NCBI GenBank assembly: GCA_016706545.1
Contig: JADJJK010000075.1
Span: 124,001 to 188,000 of the forward strand
Direction of reading: 5' to 3'
Length of the DNA: 64,000 nt
Source of the DNA: Myxococcales bacterium
GTDB lineage: Bacteria; Myxococcota_A; Polyangia; Haliangiales; Haliangiaceae
Shown here: positions 1 to 12,369 of the stretch, piece after piece
How the letters are laid out: every line of letters begins with the position of its first letter
How positions within the stretch are numbered: position 1 is the first letter of the stretch
Made by a program: the position numbers and the translations under genes
The notes under the pieces: model-generated
Seen by the model: the letters and a program-made list of their open reading frames with translations, nothing else
Databases searched by the model: none
What the model was told of the DNA's origin: nothing

Positions 1-55
1 CCCTGGCCTTGATGCGGATCTCACGCTCGCGCTCGGCGTCGAACTCGGTCTGCAC
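1..55 (-). CDS. Possible 5' part of a gene running off the left edge
   Basis: The minus strand is open from about position 100 to the left edge. From a GTG at 55 it reads VQTEFDAEREREIRIKAR, a charged, helical-looking stretch that resembles real coding sequence. No ATG or clear ribosome binding site is visible, and only 18 codons are present. No function can be assigned. It could equally be a chance open frame in GC-rich DNA. Confidence 0.25.
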   Translation of the reverse strand, partial: MQTEFDAEREREIRIKAR

Positions 56-177
56 CTCTCGCGACTTTGGCCGATGCTGACTAGACGTCTCTGCGCTTTT
101 CCTCCCCTTGCTGTGCTCCCTCTCTGCCGTTTCTTGCTGCCCTCGTTTTCTCCTCTCCACCCAGTCCGCGAGCTTCC

Positions 178-1032
178 ATGCGCATTCGAGACCGCCTCAT
201 CGCTCTCGCCACCGCGTCGTTGACTCCGAACCGGCCGCCCCCCCAGGCGGTGCCGGCTCGCGGGGAACCGGCGAGCGTGGCCCCGATGGCCGAGCGCGAC
301 CCTGCCCCCGAGGAGTTGCCCCGAGCGGTCACCGAGAGGATGTTGCAGTCCATCCACACGAGCCAGGTGCGCCTCTTGCACACCACCGAGGCCATCGCCG
401 TCATCGCGTCGTCGGTCGCCCACGCAGACGCCATCCTCCGGCGCCGGCCGCTCGGCATGATGGCCTCGTCCGCCACGACGAGCGGCACTCCGCTCCTTGG
501 CGACCTGGTGCTCTCTGCCATCGAGGCCGCCAACACCCGCGGGCCTGATGGCTCGTTTGTCCTGGTCGGAGCCAACCCTCAGATCGCGCCGTTCTCGGGC
601 GGGGGGGTGCTCCTGGCCGGTGCCGTGTCCCCCACGTTCGTCACCGTGCTCGGTCCGCCGCCAGGCCTGGCGGTGAGCGCCGCCGCCTTGACCGCCGCCG
701 CGCCCGCGCCCGGCGCGACGGCTACCGTGGATATCCTGCCGCTGCTGGTCGCCGCCGCCCGCGCCAACGGAGACCTGCACGCCGCGGCCCCGCTGCACGA
801 GCGCCTGCAGCGCGCCGCCTCTCAGCTCGCCCACCTGCAGAGCAAGCTCGCGCTCGCGCTGTCGGTGCTCTCTGACGCCGCCGCCATCGCCGAGGATCTG
901 GAGCCGGCGCCGCCAGCGCTCGCCGAACCTGCCGCGGTGGATTCGGGGCAGCTCGCGCAGACCTTTGGCGCCATCGAGGCGGCGCGCTCGCTCGCCGAGC
1001 GCACCCTCGCGATCTTCCCCGCGTTGCTCTGA
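178..1032 (+). CDS. Hypothetical Ala-rich protein
   Basis: This is a 284-residue protein that I do not recognise. The N-terminal part is basic (MRIRDRL), followed by a Pro/Ala-rich linker. The centre is small-residue rich with Gly-Gly-Gly and Ala-Ala-Ala runs, and the last 80 residues form heptad-like Leu/Ala helices (HERLQRAASQLAHLQSKLALAL). There is no signal peptide and no clear transmembrane segment. The frame is better composed than its antisense overlaps, and the ATG at 178 is the first start. It stands alone, and the next genes run on the opposite strand. The coding call is moderate and the function is unknown. Confidence 0.55.
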   Translation: MRIRDRLIALATASLTPNRPPPQAVPARGEPASVAPMAERDPAPEELPRAVTERMLQSIHTSQVRLLHTTEAIAVIASSVAHADAILRRRPLGMMASSATTSGTPLLGDLVLSAIEAANTRGPDGSFVLVGANPQIAPFSGGGVLLAGAVSPTFVTVLGPPPGLAVSAAALTAAAPAPGATATVDILPLLVAAARANGDLHAAAPLHERLQRAASQLAHLQSKLALALSVLSDAAAIAEDLEPAPPALAEPAAVDSGQLAQTFGAIEAARSLAERTLAIFPALL

Positions 1033-1153
1033 CGTGCGCGTGGCGCGCCCGCCGAGCGCCGCCGGCGACGAGCGGGCCTCGGGCGCTTCCGCGGCTCACG
1101 CTGCCCGCTGGCCGCCGCACCGCTGACCGATGCAGCGCTGACCGGCACGGCGG

Positions 1154-1489
1154 TCAGTCGTCGCCGCGCCCGAGCGGCCCGGCGGCGAGCTGCTCGGAGG
1201 TCATCTTGGCCAGCGCCTCGTTGAGCGCGCGGCGCCAGAGCTGATCGCGCTCGTTGAGCTCGGTCAAGAGCGACACATCCACCGGATCGGAGATGTCCCA
1301 GTCTCCGGCCGCGGCGTCGATGATCGCGTCGCGCGCGTCGCGCATGCGCTCGAACGCCTCGATGACCTCGTCGGCGTTCACGTCATCGGGCGTCATGCCA
1401 TCCTCGAAGCCCGGCGGGATGGGCGTGGCCTCCAGCAGCAGTCGCAGCGTGCTCCCCGCCCCACCCAGTCCATGGACGGTCGCCGTCAT
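1154..1489 (-). CDS. Small acidic hypothetical protein
   Basis: This 111-residue acidic protein starts MTATVHGLGG and contains the helical segment DEVIEAFERMRDARDAIIDAA followed by LLTELNERDQLWRRALNEAL. The start at 1489 is chosen because its ATG overlaps the TGA of the upstream gene (ATGA), the classic arrangement for translational coupling. An open frame further upstream has a basic, low-complexity composition and is not believed. No family is recognised. With its partner at 1486-1704 it forms a two-gene leftward unit. Confidence 0.6.
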   Translation of the reverse strand: MTATVHGLGGAGSTLRLLLEATPIPPGFEDGMTPDDVNADEVIEAFERMRDARDAIIDAAAGDWDISDPVDVSLLTELNERDQLWRRALNEALAKMTSEQLAAGPLGRGDD

Positions 1490-1704
1490 GAATGGACCTG
1501 TCGGCGCCGCGCCGGCAGCGCCTGGCCGCGCACGGCCTCCGCGGCTGGGGCGGTGCGGCTCGCGCCACCGAGCCGCGAGGCGCGCGCAACGGCGCGCGCA
1601 ACGGTGGGCGGGAGGTCGGATTCGAAGAGACACTCGCTCAGCTCCGAGTCCGGCAGGGTGAGGTTCTCGCGCGGGACAACAGACGATGCGGCTTGGCCGG
1701 ACAT
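1486..1704 (-). CDS. Small hypothetical protein, coupled to the next gene
   Basis: This 72-residue protein starts MSGQAASSVVPRENLTL. The ATG at 1704 has a good ribosome binding site (AGGAG about 6 bases upstream), which decides this start over an upstream in-frame one. Its TGA overlaps the ATG of the 1154-1489 gene. The N-terminal half is acidic and ordered-looking; the C-terminal half is Ala/Arg-rich. No known domain is visible. The ribosome binding site and the overlap make it likely to be real. Confidence 0.55.
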   Translation of the reverse strand: MSGQAASSVVPRENLTLPDSELSECLFESDLPPTVARAVARASRLGGASRTAPAAEAVRGQALPARRRQVHS

Positions 1705-1863
1705 CGAGGCTCCTGAAGAAGAGGGGTTCCCTCGTCGCTGATAGTCGCCCGGAACAAGCGTGGGTGTAGTGGTGCAAGTTCCGCGCTCACGCCAGGTCGC
1801 GTGGCACCGGCGCCGACGAGAACGAGCGTGTCCAGCCACCACCGGGGACGCCTCCGGCCTCGG

Positions 1864-2439
1864 TCACGGACTCCACAGGTACGTGCAGATCACTTTGCCG
1901 TCGTGGCGTCGCTCGTTGGCCCGGCCAAAGCCCGCGGCCTCCAGGCTCCGCACCGCCGCCAGGTTGTCTGCAAACGCCTCCGCGATGAGCGGGTGCTGCC
2001 ACTGCGCGCACAAGAGCGCCAGCGCGTGCCGACCAAGCCCGCGACCACGCTGCCGCGGGCTCACCACCATCGACAGCCGCGGCAGCGCCTGCTTGTCATG
2101 GCGATCGATCAGCACCACGCCGCTGCGCGCGCCGGCCTCTTCGATGACCCACAGCGGCGTCTGACGATCTGCCAGGCGCAGGAACAACCAGCGCTCGTAG
2201 TCCTTGTAGAGCACCACCCGCATCGGCCGCATGAGCGCGCGCAGATCGGAGGAGAACGTCCACTCCCAGATCAGCTCGCGGTCGTTGGCGTTCGCCTTGC
2301 GGAGCGAGACCCTGCCGTCGCCCTGGAGCGGCGCTGAGCCCTCGCTGGTGATCGCGCGCGCCGGACGCGCCGAGCCCTCTGCGCGCGCGCCGGTGGCGGC
2401 GGCCATCCGGCCGCTGCCCTGTGCGTTCATGACGTCCAT
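1864..2439 (-). CDS. GNAT-family N-acetyltransferase
   Basis: The 191-residue protein has a GNAT fold. A low-complexity N-terminus of about 45 residues is followed by VSLRKANANDRELIWEW, typical of the first beta strand and helix. The acetyl-CoA pyrophosphate loop is seen in the segment VVSPRQRGRGLGRHAL (Q/R-x-x-G-x-G/A type), and the C-terminal NLAAVRSLEAAGFGR matches the usual N-x-x-A-x-x-x-Y/L-x-x-x-G-F. It probably transfers an acetyl group from acetyl-CoA to an amine; the substrate is not predictable. The start at 2439 has a GGAGA 12 bases upstream; an ATG at 2430 is the alternative. It follows the receiver gene at 2459 by 19 bp and the kinase gene before that, so it is likely the third gene of a signalling operon. 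Confidence 0.8.
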   Translation of the reverse strand: MDVMNAQGSGRMAAATGARAEGSARPARAITSEGSAPLQGDGRVSLRKANANDRELIWEWTFSSDLRALMRPMRVVLYKDYERWLFLRLADRQTPLWVIEEAGARSGVVLIDRHDKQALPRLSMVVSPRQRGRGLGRHALALLCAQWQHPLIAEAFADNLAAVRSLEAAGFGRANERRHDGKVICTYLWSP

Positions 2440-2458
2440 GGATCTGGGAGTCTCCTGG

Positions 2459-3043
2459 CTACGAAGGGATGAGCGCGCGCAGATCATCAAGCCCCACCAC
2501 CTGGCTCCAGTTGGGCGCGGGGTGATAGGCGCCGTCGCGTTCGCGGACGATGGAGGTGATCCCCGGGAACTCGTGCTCCAGCTCCGCGGTGAGCTGCGCC
2601 CGGCGCTGCGACAGCTCACGCTCGTGGCGGCCCTCGGAGAGCTCGTGGTACTTGGCCACCGACTCCCGGACCACGCCGCGCACCACCTCGGTCTCGAACG
2701 GCTTGGACACGTAACGGTACACCTCGCCGCGGTTGATGCCGTCGATCGCGGTGTCCAGCGTCTTGCGTCCGGTGACCAGCACCCGCACCGTCGACGGCCG
2801 CACCTTGCGCGCGGCCTCGAGCAGATCGGCCCCCGACATCTCCGGCATCTCGTAGTCCGAGATCAGGACCGCCACCTCCTCGGCCGCCACCCAGGTCAGC
2901 GCTTGATGCGGGTCCTGCGTGGAGCGCACCAGCACCGGCTCCAGCTTGACGCAGCGAACGACCACCGCCAGGACCTCCGCGTCGTCGTCCACGCACACCA
3001 CCAGCGGCAGGCTGCTTTGCTCTGCGGGCATCTTCGTGTCCAC
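2459..3043 (-). CDS. Response regulator, receiver with C-terminal extension
   Basis: This 194-residue protein has an N-terminal receiver domain (about 12-130) with the acidic triad CVDDD, phospho-acceptor Asp63 (ISDYEMP) and conserved Lys114 (SKPF). The segment TGRKTLDTAIDGINRGEVYRYVSKP is the variant typical of receivers attached to HD-GYP enzymes, but no output enzyme is present. The last 70 residues are helical and charged. The GTG at 3043 is preceded by AGGTGA overlapping the kinase stop; ATG 3031 is possible. The gap to the kinase is 3 bp, so the two are almost certainly co-transcribed. Confidence 0.85.
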   Translation of the reverse strand: MDTKMPAEQSSLPLVVCVDDDAEVLAVVVRCVKLEPVLVRSTQDPHQALTWVAAEEVAVLISDYEMPEMSGADLLEAARKVRPSTVRVLVTGRKTLDTAIDGINRGEVYRYVSKPFETEVVRGVVRESVAKYHELSEGRHERELSQRRAQLTAELEHEFPGITSIVRERDGAYHPAPNWSQVVGLDDLRALIPS

Positions 3044-3046
3044 GGG

Positions 3047-4348
3047 TCACCTCACCAGCCAGCGCCGCCAGCCCCGACGCTCGACGATGGACTCCACGTG
3101 CTCCAGATCGAGGAGCATGGCTCGAATGCTTGGAAAACGCTGGGCCGGCGCCTTCTCCAGACATCGCAGGAGCAGGTGAGTCAACTCCGGAGGCAGCGCG
3201 CCGTGCGGGCTCACTGGCTCTGCCACCGGCTCGCGCAGGTGCTTGAGGCACAGCTCGCGCACGTTGCGGTCCGCGAAGGGCGGACGCCCCGTGATCATCT
3301 CGTAGAGCACCACCCCCAGCGAGTACTGGTCCGAGAGCTCCGTCGCCCCGCGCCCCTGGATCTGCTCTGGCGAGATGTACGAAGGCGTCCCCAGCACGTA
3401 CTCGGAGTTTGGGTCCCCTGGCCGCTCCAGGCCGTCTCGCAGCTCGGCCAGGCCAAAGTCGACCAGCTTGACATCGAGGCGCTGATCGTCGCTGACCAGG
3501 ACGTTGGAGGGCGTCACGTCCGCGTGGATCACGCCGCGCTCGTGCGCAGCCGCCAGCGCACACGCGAGCTGCTTGGCGATGGCGATCGCCTTGGGCGGCG
3601 GCAGCGCCCCGCGGTCGACGATGTCGCCCAGGCTGGTGCCAGAGAGCAGCTCCATCACGAAGTACGGCCGCCCATCTCGCAGGTAGCCGAAGTCGAAGAC
3701 GTCCACGATGTTGGCGTGGCGAATACGCGACGCGGCCCGCGCCTCGCGCAGGAAGCGCTCGGAGGCGTCGTTGTCCCGCGCCAGCACCGCGCCGTGCAGC
3801 ACCTTGAGGGCATGCACGCGCCCGAGCGAGACGTGCTCGGCCTTGTAGACCGAGCCCATCCCGCCTGCGCCCATCCGAGCCAGGACCCGGTAGTGATCGA
3901 CGTTCTCGCCCACCGCCAGATCCAGGTAGCGCTGGCCGCTCACCAGGAGCCGCGGCCCGCGCCGCACCAGCGTGGCCTCGGCTCGTAGCGCGGGGCCTGG
4001 CCGCAAGGTCAAGACCAGCTCGCACTCCTTGTCGCCCCGGCGCAGCCGCGTCGACCCGGTACGCGCCCGCACCGTCAGGAGGTCCACCTCGCAGAGGAAC
4101 GCGAGCCGGGCGATGGCGGCCATGCCCAGGGCGCTCGGCACGGTGGTCATCGCCAGCGTTCGGTTGTCCTGCTGCACGCTGACGGCGTAGCGCTGCTCGG
4201 AGCCCGGGACGGGCTCGATCCAGAGGAAGTCGGCCTCGGCCACCAGCGCGGCTTCGAGGAGCACGTCAACCAGGGACACCGGGGACACCTCGTCCAGAGA
4301 CCTGGGTGGCACCTCGGCGACCAACAAAGAGGCTTGCGTGGCCGTCAT
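3047..4348 (-). CDS. Ser/Thr protein kinase with GspE/PilB-like N-terminal region
   Basis: The 433-residue protein has a Hanks-type kinase domain from about 150 to 420. It shows the glycine loop MGAGGMGSVYKAEH, Lys182 (HALKVL), Glu202 (FLREARAA), a catalytic loop H275-A-D277-VTPSN, DFG at 297-299 and SPEQ in place of APE. The usual Arg before the catalytic Asp is Ala, making it a non-RD kinase. Residues 25-130 (LLEAALVAEADFLWIEP and RLAFLCEVDLLTVRARTG) resemble the N-terminal domain of GspE/PilB secretion ATPases without the ATPase core. No transmembrane segment is seen. The start at 4348 is chosen from the end of low-complexity sequence; ATG 4384 is possible. It heads the operon with the receiver and acetyltransferase. 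Confidence 0.85.
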   Translation of the reverse strand: MTATQASLLVAEVPPRSLDEVSPVSLVDVLLEAALVAEADFLWIEPVPGSEQRYAVSVQQDNRTLAMTTVPSALGMAAIARLAFLCEVDLLTVRARTGSTRLRRGDKECELVLTLRPGPALRAEATLVRRGPRLLVSGQRYLDLAVGENVDHYRVLARMGAGGMGSVYKAEHVSLGRVHALKVLHGAVLARDNDASERFLREARAASRIRHANIVDVFDFGYLRDGRPYFVMELLSGTSLGDIVDRGALPPPKAIAIAKQLACALAAAHERGVIHADVTPSNVLVSDDQRLDVKLVDFGLAELRDGLERPGDPNSEYVLGTPSYISPEQIQGRGATELSDQYSLGVVLYEMITGRPPFADRNVRELCLKHLREPVAEPVSPHGALPPELTHLLLRCLEKAPAQRFPSIRAMLLDLEHVESIVERRGWRRWLVR

Positions 4349-4574
4349 GATCTTCACGAGGGATCGGCCACGCGCTGGGATCATTGAGCCGGCGGCCTCA
4401 CGCGATTTCCCTCGGGGACTCGCCGCGGAGCCAGCCGCGCCCCGCGCGGCGCGCGACACTCCCTCGCGCGGCGCGCGACACTCCCGCGCGCCACCGTCGT
4501 GATTGACGTCGGCTCCGGTAAGCTTGGGGTTGCGAGCCTTATAGAAAGCCCAGCTTGCGCCGACGTACGGTGGC

Positions 4575-5771
4575 ATGGCTCTGGCAATCCACGCGCGCCG
4601 TGGCTTCGAGAAGAACGCTGAGGCAAGCACCGTGATCAACGACAGCACGCACGCAGACGGCACGGGGGAGTTCTCGCCAGCCTCGGGGCCACAGGGAGTA
4701 CGCGTCCTGGTCGTCGATGATGACCCGCGGGTGCGCAAGACCACCGCCACCATGCTGAGCCGCGCCGGCTTCCACGTGGTCACCGCAGACGACGGCGCGC
4801 CCGCGATCGCCCAGGCGGAGACCACGCCGCCCGATCTGGCGATCGTCGATCTCAACATGCCCACCAGCGGCCTCGAGGTGGTGCGTTGCCTCAAGCGGCT
4901 GCACGGCCCCGCGGTGTACGTCGCGGTGCTCAGCGGCGAGGACGACGACGCCACGCGGACCAGCGCCTTCGACGCCGGCGCTGACGACGTCCTGGTGAAG
5001 CCGGCCAACCTGGCCGAGCTGCGCCGGCGCATGATCGCGGCGGCGCGGACGCAGCAGGCCTACGTCGAGACCCGCCTGGCGCGTGAGCGCGCCGATCGCC
5101 TGCTGGCCTACAGCGCGGAGGCCGGCGCGCTCCTGGCCCACGATCTCAACAACGGCCTGGCGGTGGCGCTGAGCAACATGACGTATCTCTCCGGCGTCCT
5201 CATGCTCGGCGAAGATCAGCAACAGGCGCTCAGCTCCACGCTGCGCGCGCTGCGCCGCATGTCCGGTCTGGTGGCGAACTTCGTCGACATCTCCCGCTTC
5301 GAAGACGCCGCGGTCAAGCCGCGCTGCGAGCTTAACACCGTGCGCACGGTGCTCATGGACGTGATGGATGTACACGCACCGTCCATCGGGCGCAACATCC
5401 GACACAGCGTGTCCTGCGATCCGGATCTGCAGGGCTACTTCGACGAGGCCCTCATCGAGCGCGTGCTGCACAACCTGGTGGGGAACGCCGTGCGCTACTG
5501 CAACCCCGGCGGCCAGATCCGGATCGTCGCCTCGCACGCCGATCCGGCGGATCCTTCCAGCGTGGAGATCACCGTCCACAACACCGGGCCGTACATCCCA
5601 GAAGAGCTGCGCATGAATCTGTTCGCCAAGTACGCACGTGGCAGCAACGGCAAGCGCGGCATCGGGCTCTACTTCTGTCGCCTCGCCTGCGAGGCCCACA
5701 GCGGCAGCATCGACTATCGCGCCAGCGGCGATGGCCCGTCGTTCATCATCCGGCTCCCCGGCCACCAGTAG
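4575..5771 (+). CDS. Hybrid receiver-histidine kinase
   Basis: The 398-residue protein has an N-terminal receiver (about 42-155; VVDDD, Asp92 in VDLNMP, Lys142 in LVKP) followed by a kinase core. The H box is LLAHDLNNGLAVA with His189, the N box NLVGNAVRYC, and the ATP lid contains GSNGKRGIGLYFCRLACEAHSG. The receiver-first order and absence of transmembrane segments point to a cytoplasmic protein controlled by phosphotransfer from another kinase. It diverges from the kinase operon across 226 bp and lies upstream of the sigma-54 regulator, a possible partner. ATG 4575 is the first start; a GTG at 4632 would remove a basic leader outside the receiver. Confidence 0.85.
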   Translation: MALAIHARRGFEKNAEASTVINDSTHADGTGEFSPASGPQGVRVLVVDDDPRVRKTTATMLSRAGFHVVTADDGAPAIAQAETTPPDLAIVDLNMPTSGLEVVRCLKRLHGPAVYVAVLSGEDDDATRTSAFDAGADDVLVKPANLAELRRRMIAAARTQQAYVETRLARERADRLLAYSAEAGALLAHDLNNGLAVALSNMTYLSGVLMLGEDQQQALSSTLRALRRMSGLVANFVDISRFEDAAVKPRCELNTVRTVLMDVMDVHAPSIGRNIRHSVSCDPDLQGYFDEALIERVLHNLVGNAVRYCNPGGQIRIVASHADPADPSSVEITVHNTGPYIPEELRMNLFAKYARGSNGKRGIGLYFCRLACEAHSGSIDYRASGDGPSFIIRLPGHQ

Positions 5772-6129
5772 CTCCACGGAGGACGCTGCACATGTGCAGC
5801 GTCCCCGCGCACACCGCGCGCGCGCCGTCCTCGCCGCGCGCGCTTCGGCGACCTGTTCATTGACATCCCCATCTCGCTGTAACCATTGATCCAGCACGCG
5901 GGCCCGGCCGGAGCGCGCGCGGAGCTGGGCGTCGTGACGTGCAGGTGAGCGGCTTGCTGGCGTCGGCCCCGGGAGGCCAGGTAGCGCCAAGATCCAAGCT
6001 AACGGTTTTTCTCAAGACGTCAGGTCCGCGATCTCGTGCATCTCGGCGCGTGGAGTGGAAAGCAAATATTCCGCCGGCCTGCAAACCGAGCTAGGATGTC
6101 CGCGGTGTTGTCTTCGGGAGCTAGTTAGT
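5772..6129. other. Intergenic region with perfect 24-bp palindrome
   Basis: This 358-bp stretch holds no gene I can support. Just after the histidine kinase stop is a perfect palindrome at 5781-5804 (half-site GGACGCTGCACA). The rest is GC-rich and then slightly AT-richer before the sigma-54 regulator, whose start at 6130 is preceded by GGGAG. Confidence 0.6.
5781..5804. repeat. Perfect 24-bp palindrome, operator or terminator stem
   Basis: The half-site GGACGCTGCACA is followed directly by its exact reverse complement, with no spacer. It begins 10 bp after the stop codon of the hybrid histidine kinase. No T-run follows on either strand, so an intrinsic terminator is not well supported. A dimeric regulator site is the alternative. 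Confidence 0.6.
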
Positions 6130-7686
<1,557 letters not shown>

Positions 7687-7810
7687 ATGAGGCGCGGCGC
7701 GGGGCCTGCCCGGGGATCCGGACTCCGACCCAGTTGAATGAGGCGCGGCGCGGGGCCTGCCCGGGGCGCTGCAGCTCGTGCCGATCCTCGCGGGCGTGCG
7801 CGCGCCTTGA

Positions 7811-8914
<1,104 letters not shown>

Positions 8915-8944
8915 GGCAGATCCCCATTGCGAACTACGGGCCAA

Positions 8945-9226
8945 TCACCTACTGATTTTATTGTAAGTTGAAATTCAATACATCAGGTCTGAAGTAGCTG
9001 ATTCTTGGTCGACGTGCGCCGCTCAGCTCGTGTGGCCATTGTATTTCCAGGGTGCCAATGGACACCGACGCGGGTCCAGCCGCACCCTGCTTCGTTTCTA
9101 GTTCGCTGATTCGTAAGCAGATTTCTCGCGAGTCAGGCGAGTAGGTGCAGGTAGAAGCCGGCCGACGAGCAAGCAGAAGCAGGAGAGCTTGAGCTGCCGG
9201 GGAGCGTCGACCTGCCTGCTGCGCGT
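8945..9226. other. Intergenic region between the two sigma-54 activators
   Basis: This 282-bp stretch has no gene I can support. It becomes AT-rich close to the start of the intact activator, with the short inverted repeat TTGAA-A-TTCAA at 8968-8978, and probably holds that gene's promoter. The left-strand frame that covers most of it is low-complexity and not believed. The half nearer 9226 may be sequence left over from the 3' end of the damaged paralogue. Confidence 0.5.
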
Positions 9227-10186
<960 letters not shown>

Positions 10187-10243
10187 GCCAGGAGTTTCGC
10201 CTGCGAATGTCACGCCAGGACGCTCGCCCTCGCCAGCGGCCAC

Positions 10244-10642
10244 TCAGTACATGGAGTCCGCAGAGTCATCCTGGCGGGTATGCAGCAATAGCTCCAGCGC
10301 CGACTGCAGCTTCAGATCGTCCCAAGGCTTGAGGAAAAAGCGATCCACCGAGCCCTCGTTCACCGCCCGTAGCGCGACATCCAGATCACGTGTGCCCGTC
10401 ACCAGAAACCGCACCAGCTCCGGATACAGGAGCTTCACCATCTGAAGGAACTCCAGCCCGTCGCTGTCGGCGTTGAGCGAGAAGTCGCTCACCACCGCGG
10501 CGAACCGGTGCTGCTTCAAGGCGGCCATCGCCTCTCGCGGATCCGCGGCCTCGTGGACGGCATAGGCGTGCAGCGTCCGTCGCATCGCCGCGCGAACGTC
10601 GGCGTCATCGTCGCAAATGAGAACCGCGTATTGCGGGGGCAT
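10244..10642 (-). CDS. Single-domain response regulator
   Basis: The 132-residue protein is a receiver only: acidic pocket ICDDD, phospho-acceptor Asp53 (VVSDFSLN), TGT at the Thr position and Lys105 in FLKPWDD. The segment LDVALRAVNEGSVDRFFLKPW matches receivers usually joined to HD-GYP domains, but no output domain follows. The start at 10642 (MPPQYAVL) sits at the beginning of the first strand; an upstream extension is low-complexity. The gene ends immediately before the damaged sigma-54 activator, and the two may be transcribed together. Confidence 0.85.
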   Translation of the reverse strand: MPPQYAVLICDDDADVRAAMRRTLHAYAVHEAADPREAMAALKQHRFAAVVSDFSLNADSDGLEFLQMVKLLYPELVRFLVTGTRDLDVALRAVNEGSVDRFFLKPWDDLKLQSALELLLHTRQDDSADSMY

Positions 10643-10856
10643 GAGGTCTCCTGTGGACTCCACCAGAGACACTCGGCCGGAAGACCTGGTTGTTGAGCCA
10701 GCCGCAGCGCGCAAGCTCAGGAGAACCCTGGGTAGGTGTGGTGCCGACCACCGCGCCAGGAAATGCGCAAATTGCGGCCGTCAGTGACAGTTTTCGGCCC
10801 ACCGGAGCCGCGGCTTGCGAGCGGCTCTTACCAGCATCCAGTAAGGAAATGCCGCG

Positions 10857-12041
10857 CTACTCGTCGGGCCGCACCAGGCGGAACTCGACTCGACGGTTCT
10901 TGTCACGACCGTCACGAGTGGCGTTGGTCGCGGTGGGTCGGTCGTTTCCATACCCGACGGTGCGCAGGCGCTCTTCCGAGATTCCCCGTCGCACGAGGTA
11001 CTCCTTCACCGCCTCGGCACGCGCGATCGACAGCTCCAGCGGCTTGGTCTCGCCCTCCGAGGTGTGTCCGGAGATCTCCACGTTGAGCCGCGTGTTTCGG
11101 CTCATGACCTGAAAGGCACGCTCGAGCAGCGCGGCTGCGGCCGGATCGAACTTGTCCGAGTTGCGCTGAAAGGTGAAGCCCACCAGCTCGGTGGTGACCT
11201 GGTCGGCGCAGCCGTCGTCATCGAGGTAACCGTTCTTGGTCTCCGGCTGATCCGGACACTGGTCAGCGGCATCGATGATACCGTCGCCGTCATTGTCCAG
11301 ATCGGCGCAGCCATCAGCGTCCTCGAAGCCGTCGCGGTCTTCCTTCTGACTTGGGCAGCGATCCTTGTCGTCGTTGATCCCGTCGCTGTCGCCATCAGCG
11401 TCGGGGTCCCCGCCCCGGCGCGGCGGAGGCCGAACCGGCTCCTCCTCGACGACGGGCCTGCTGGGTGGCGGCGGCGCGGCGCCCTTGCTGACGCCAAAGC
11501 GCACCACGATCCCCCCGCTGACCTCGAACTCGCTGGTCGCGCCAGCCTTGGTGCGGTCCGGCACGATGAGATGCCGGCCATCGAGGCGCAGCTCCAGCAC
11601 CGGAGTCAGCCCGATGGCCAGGCCGCCACCCCAGTGGATCGCCTGATCGCTGTCGTTCTCCATCTGCGCTGCGCTGGTACGCAGAAACTGGGCTCCATAC
11701 CCGGCCAGCAGGAACGGACGCACCTTGCCGGTCAAGAGATTGAGCCGCGCGTGACCACGCAGGCCGATCATCGTGGCGCCAGCGTCGCCTGGCGAGGTCT
11801 TGGTCGGCACCACCATCGCCTCGCCCTCGAGCACCAGGCGCTGGCCCAGCGCCAGCCCCATCCGGCCACCACCGCCAGCGAAGGACTTGAGCGATTGCTG
11901 TCCATCTGCGTCGGCCACCCCAAGCTCGCTGGAGTCCGAGAACAGGTGGCCTCCCACCAGCAAGCCAGCCTCGAAGGTCGTCTCGGCCCACGCGACAGCA
12001 GGCAGCAGGACTAGCGGCGCAACGATCAGATAGCGTGTCAT
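10857..12041 (-). CDS. OmpA-family outer membrane protein with thrombospondin-3 repeats
   Basis: The 394-residue protein has a signal peptide (MTRYLIVAPLVLLPAVAWA, cleavage likely after AWA), a region of about 180 residues rich in amphipathic strands (probable eight-stranded beta barrel), a Pro-rich hinge, calcium-binding thrombospondin type 3 repeats (DADGDSDGINDDKDRCP, DNDGDGIIDAADQCP) and a C-terminal OmpA domain. The latter includes ISGHTSEGETKPLELSIARAEAV and the GYGNDRP motif, and should bind peptidoglycan. It likely anchors the outer membrane to the wall. The start at 12041 is set by the signal peptide. It is flanked by non-coding gaps of about 210 and 330 bp, so it is probably monocistronic. 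Confidence 0.9.
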   Translation of the reverse strand: MTRYLIVAPLVLLPAVAWAETTFEAGLLVGGHLFSDSSELGVADADGQQSLKSFAGGGGRMGLALGQRLVLEGEAMVVPTKTSPGDAGATMIGLRGHARLNLLTGKVRPFLLAGYGAQFLRTSAAQMENDSDQAIHWGGGLAIGLTPVLELRLDGRHLIVPDRTKAGATSEFEVSGGIVVRFGVSKGAAPPPPSRPVVEEEPVRPPPRRGGDPDADGDSDGINDDKDRCPSQKEDRDGFEDADGCADLDNDGDGIIDAADQCPDQPETKNGYLDDDGCADQVTTELVGFTFQRNSDKFDPAAAALLERAFQVMSRNTRLNVEISGHTSEGETKPLELSIARAEAVKEYLVRRGISEERLRTVGYGNDRPTATNATRDGRDKNRRVEFRLVRPDE

Positions 12042-12369
12042 GATCACCGAAGGTAGGAAGCGGTCAGTCGCCAGCGTCTGCCCGTTTGGGCCCAAAAGAT
12101 CCGCCCGGCTCGTCCGACACGTGACGATGCCGCATTGCCGCACCGCTGGGAAGCGTTGCCGTCGCCGTGTGCGAAGGCTCACGGCGACAACCGCCGCTCG
12201 CCCCCTGCATGGCACAGGAGCGCGCGGCGCGGGTGGCGCAAGGACCTTCTGCAACAATGCATAGTTACCCTATTGGGCCGCCGGGCGCCGCCAAATCGCA
12301 TGCCGGCACACATTTTCTCTTGGTGGTCACCAGGTGGTGGCCGCCTGTGACGTGTCGCCTGCAAGCGGG
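12042..12369. other. Intergenic region upstream of the OmpA gene
   Basis: This 328-bp stretch is downstream of fabH and upstream of the leftward OmpA-family gene. I see no gene, RNA or clear terminator in it. Short imperfect inverted repeats such as GGTCACC/GGTGGCC near 12325-12342 are too weak to name. Confidence 0.5.

Noticed and set aside
2231..3988. Long plus-strand frame of 585 codons
   Set aside because: It is antisense to the kinase, receiver and acetyltransferase genes, is His/Arg/Gln-rich and low in ordered motifs; a shadow of GC-rich coding sequence.
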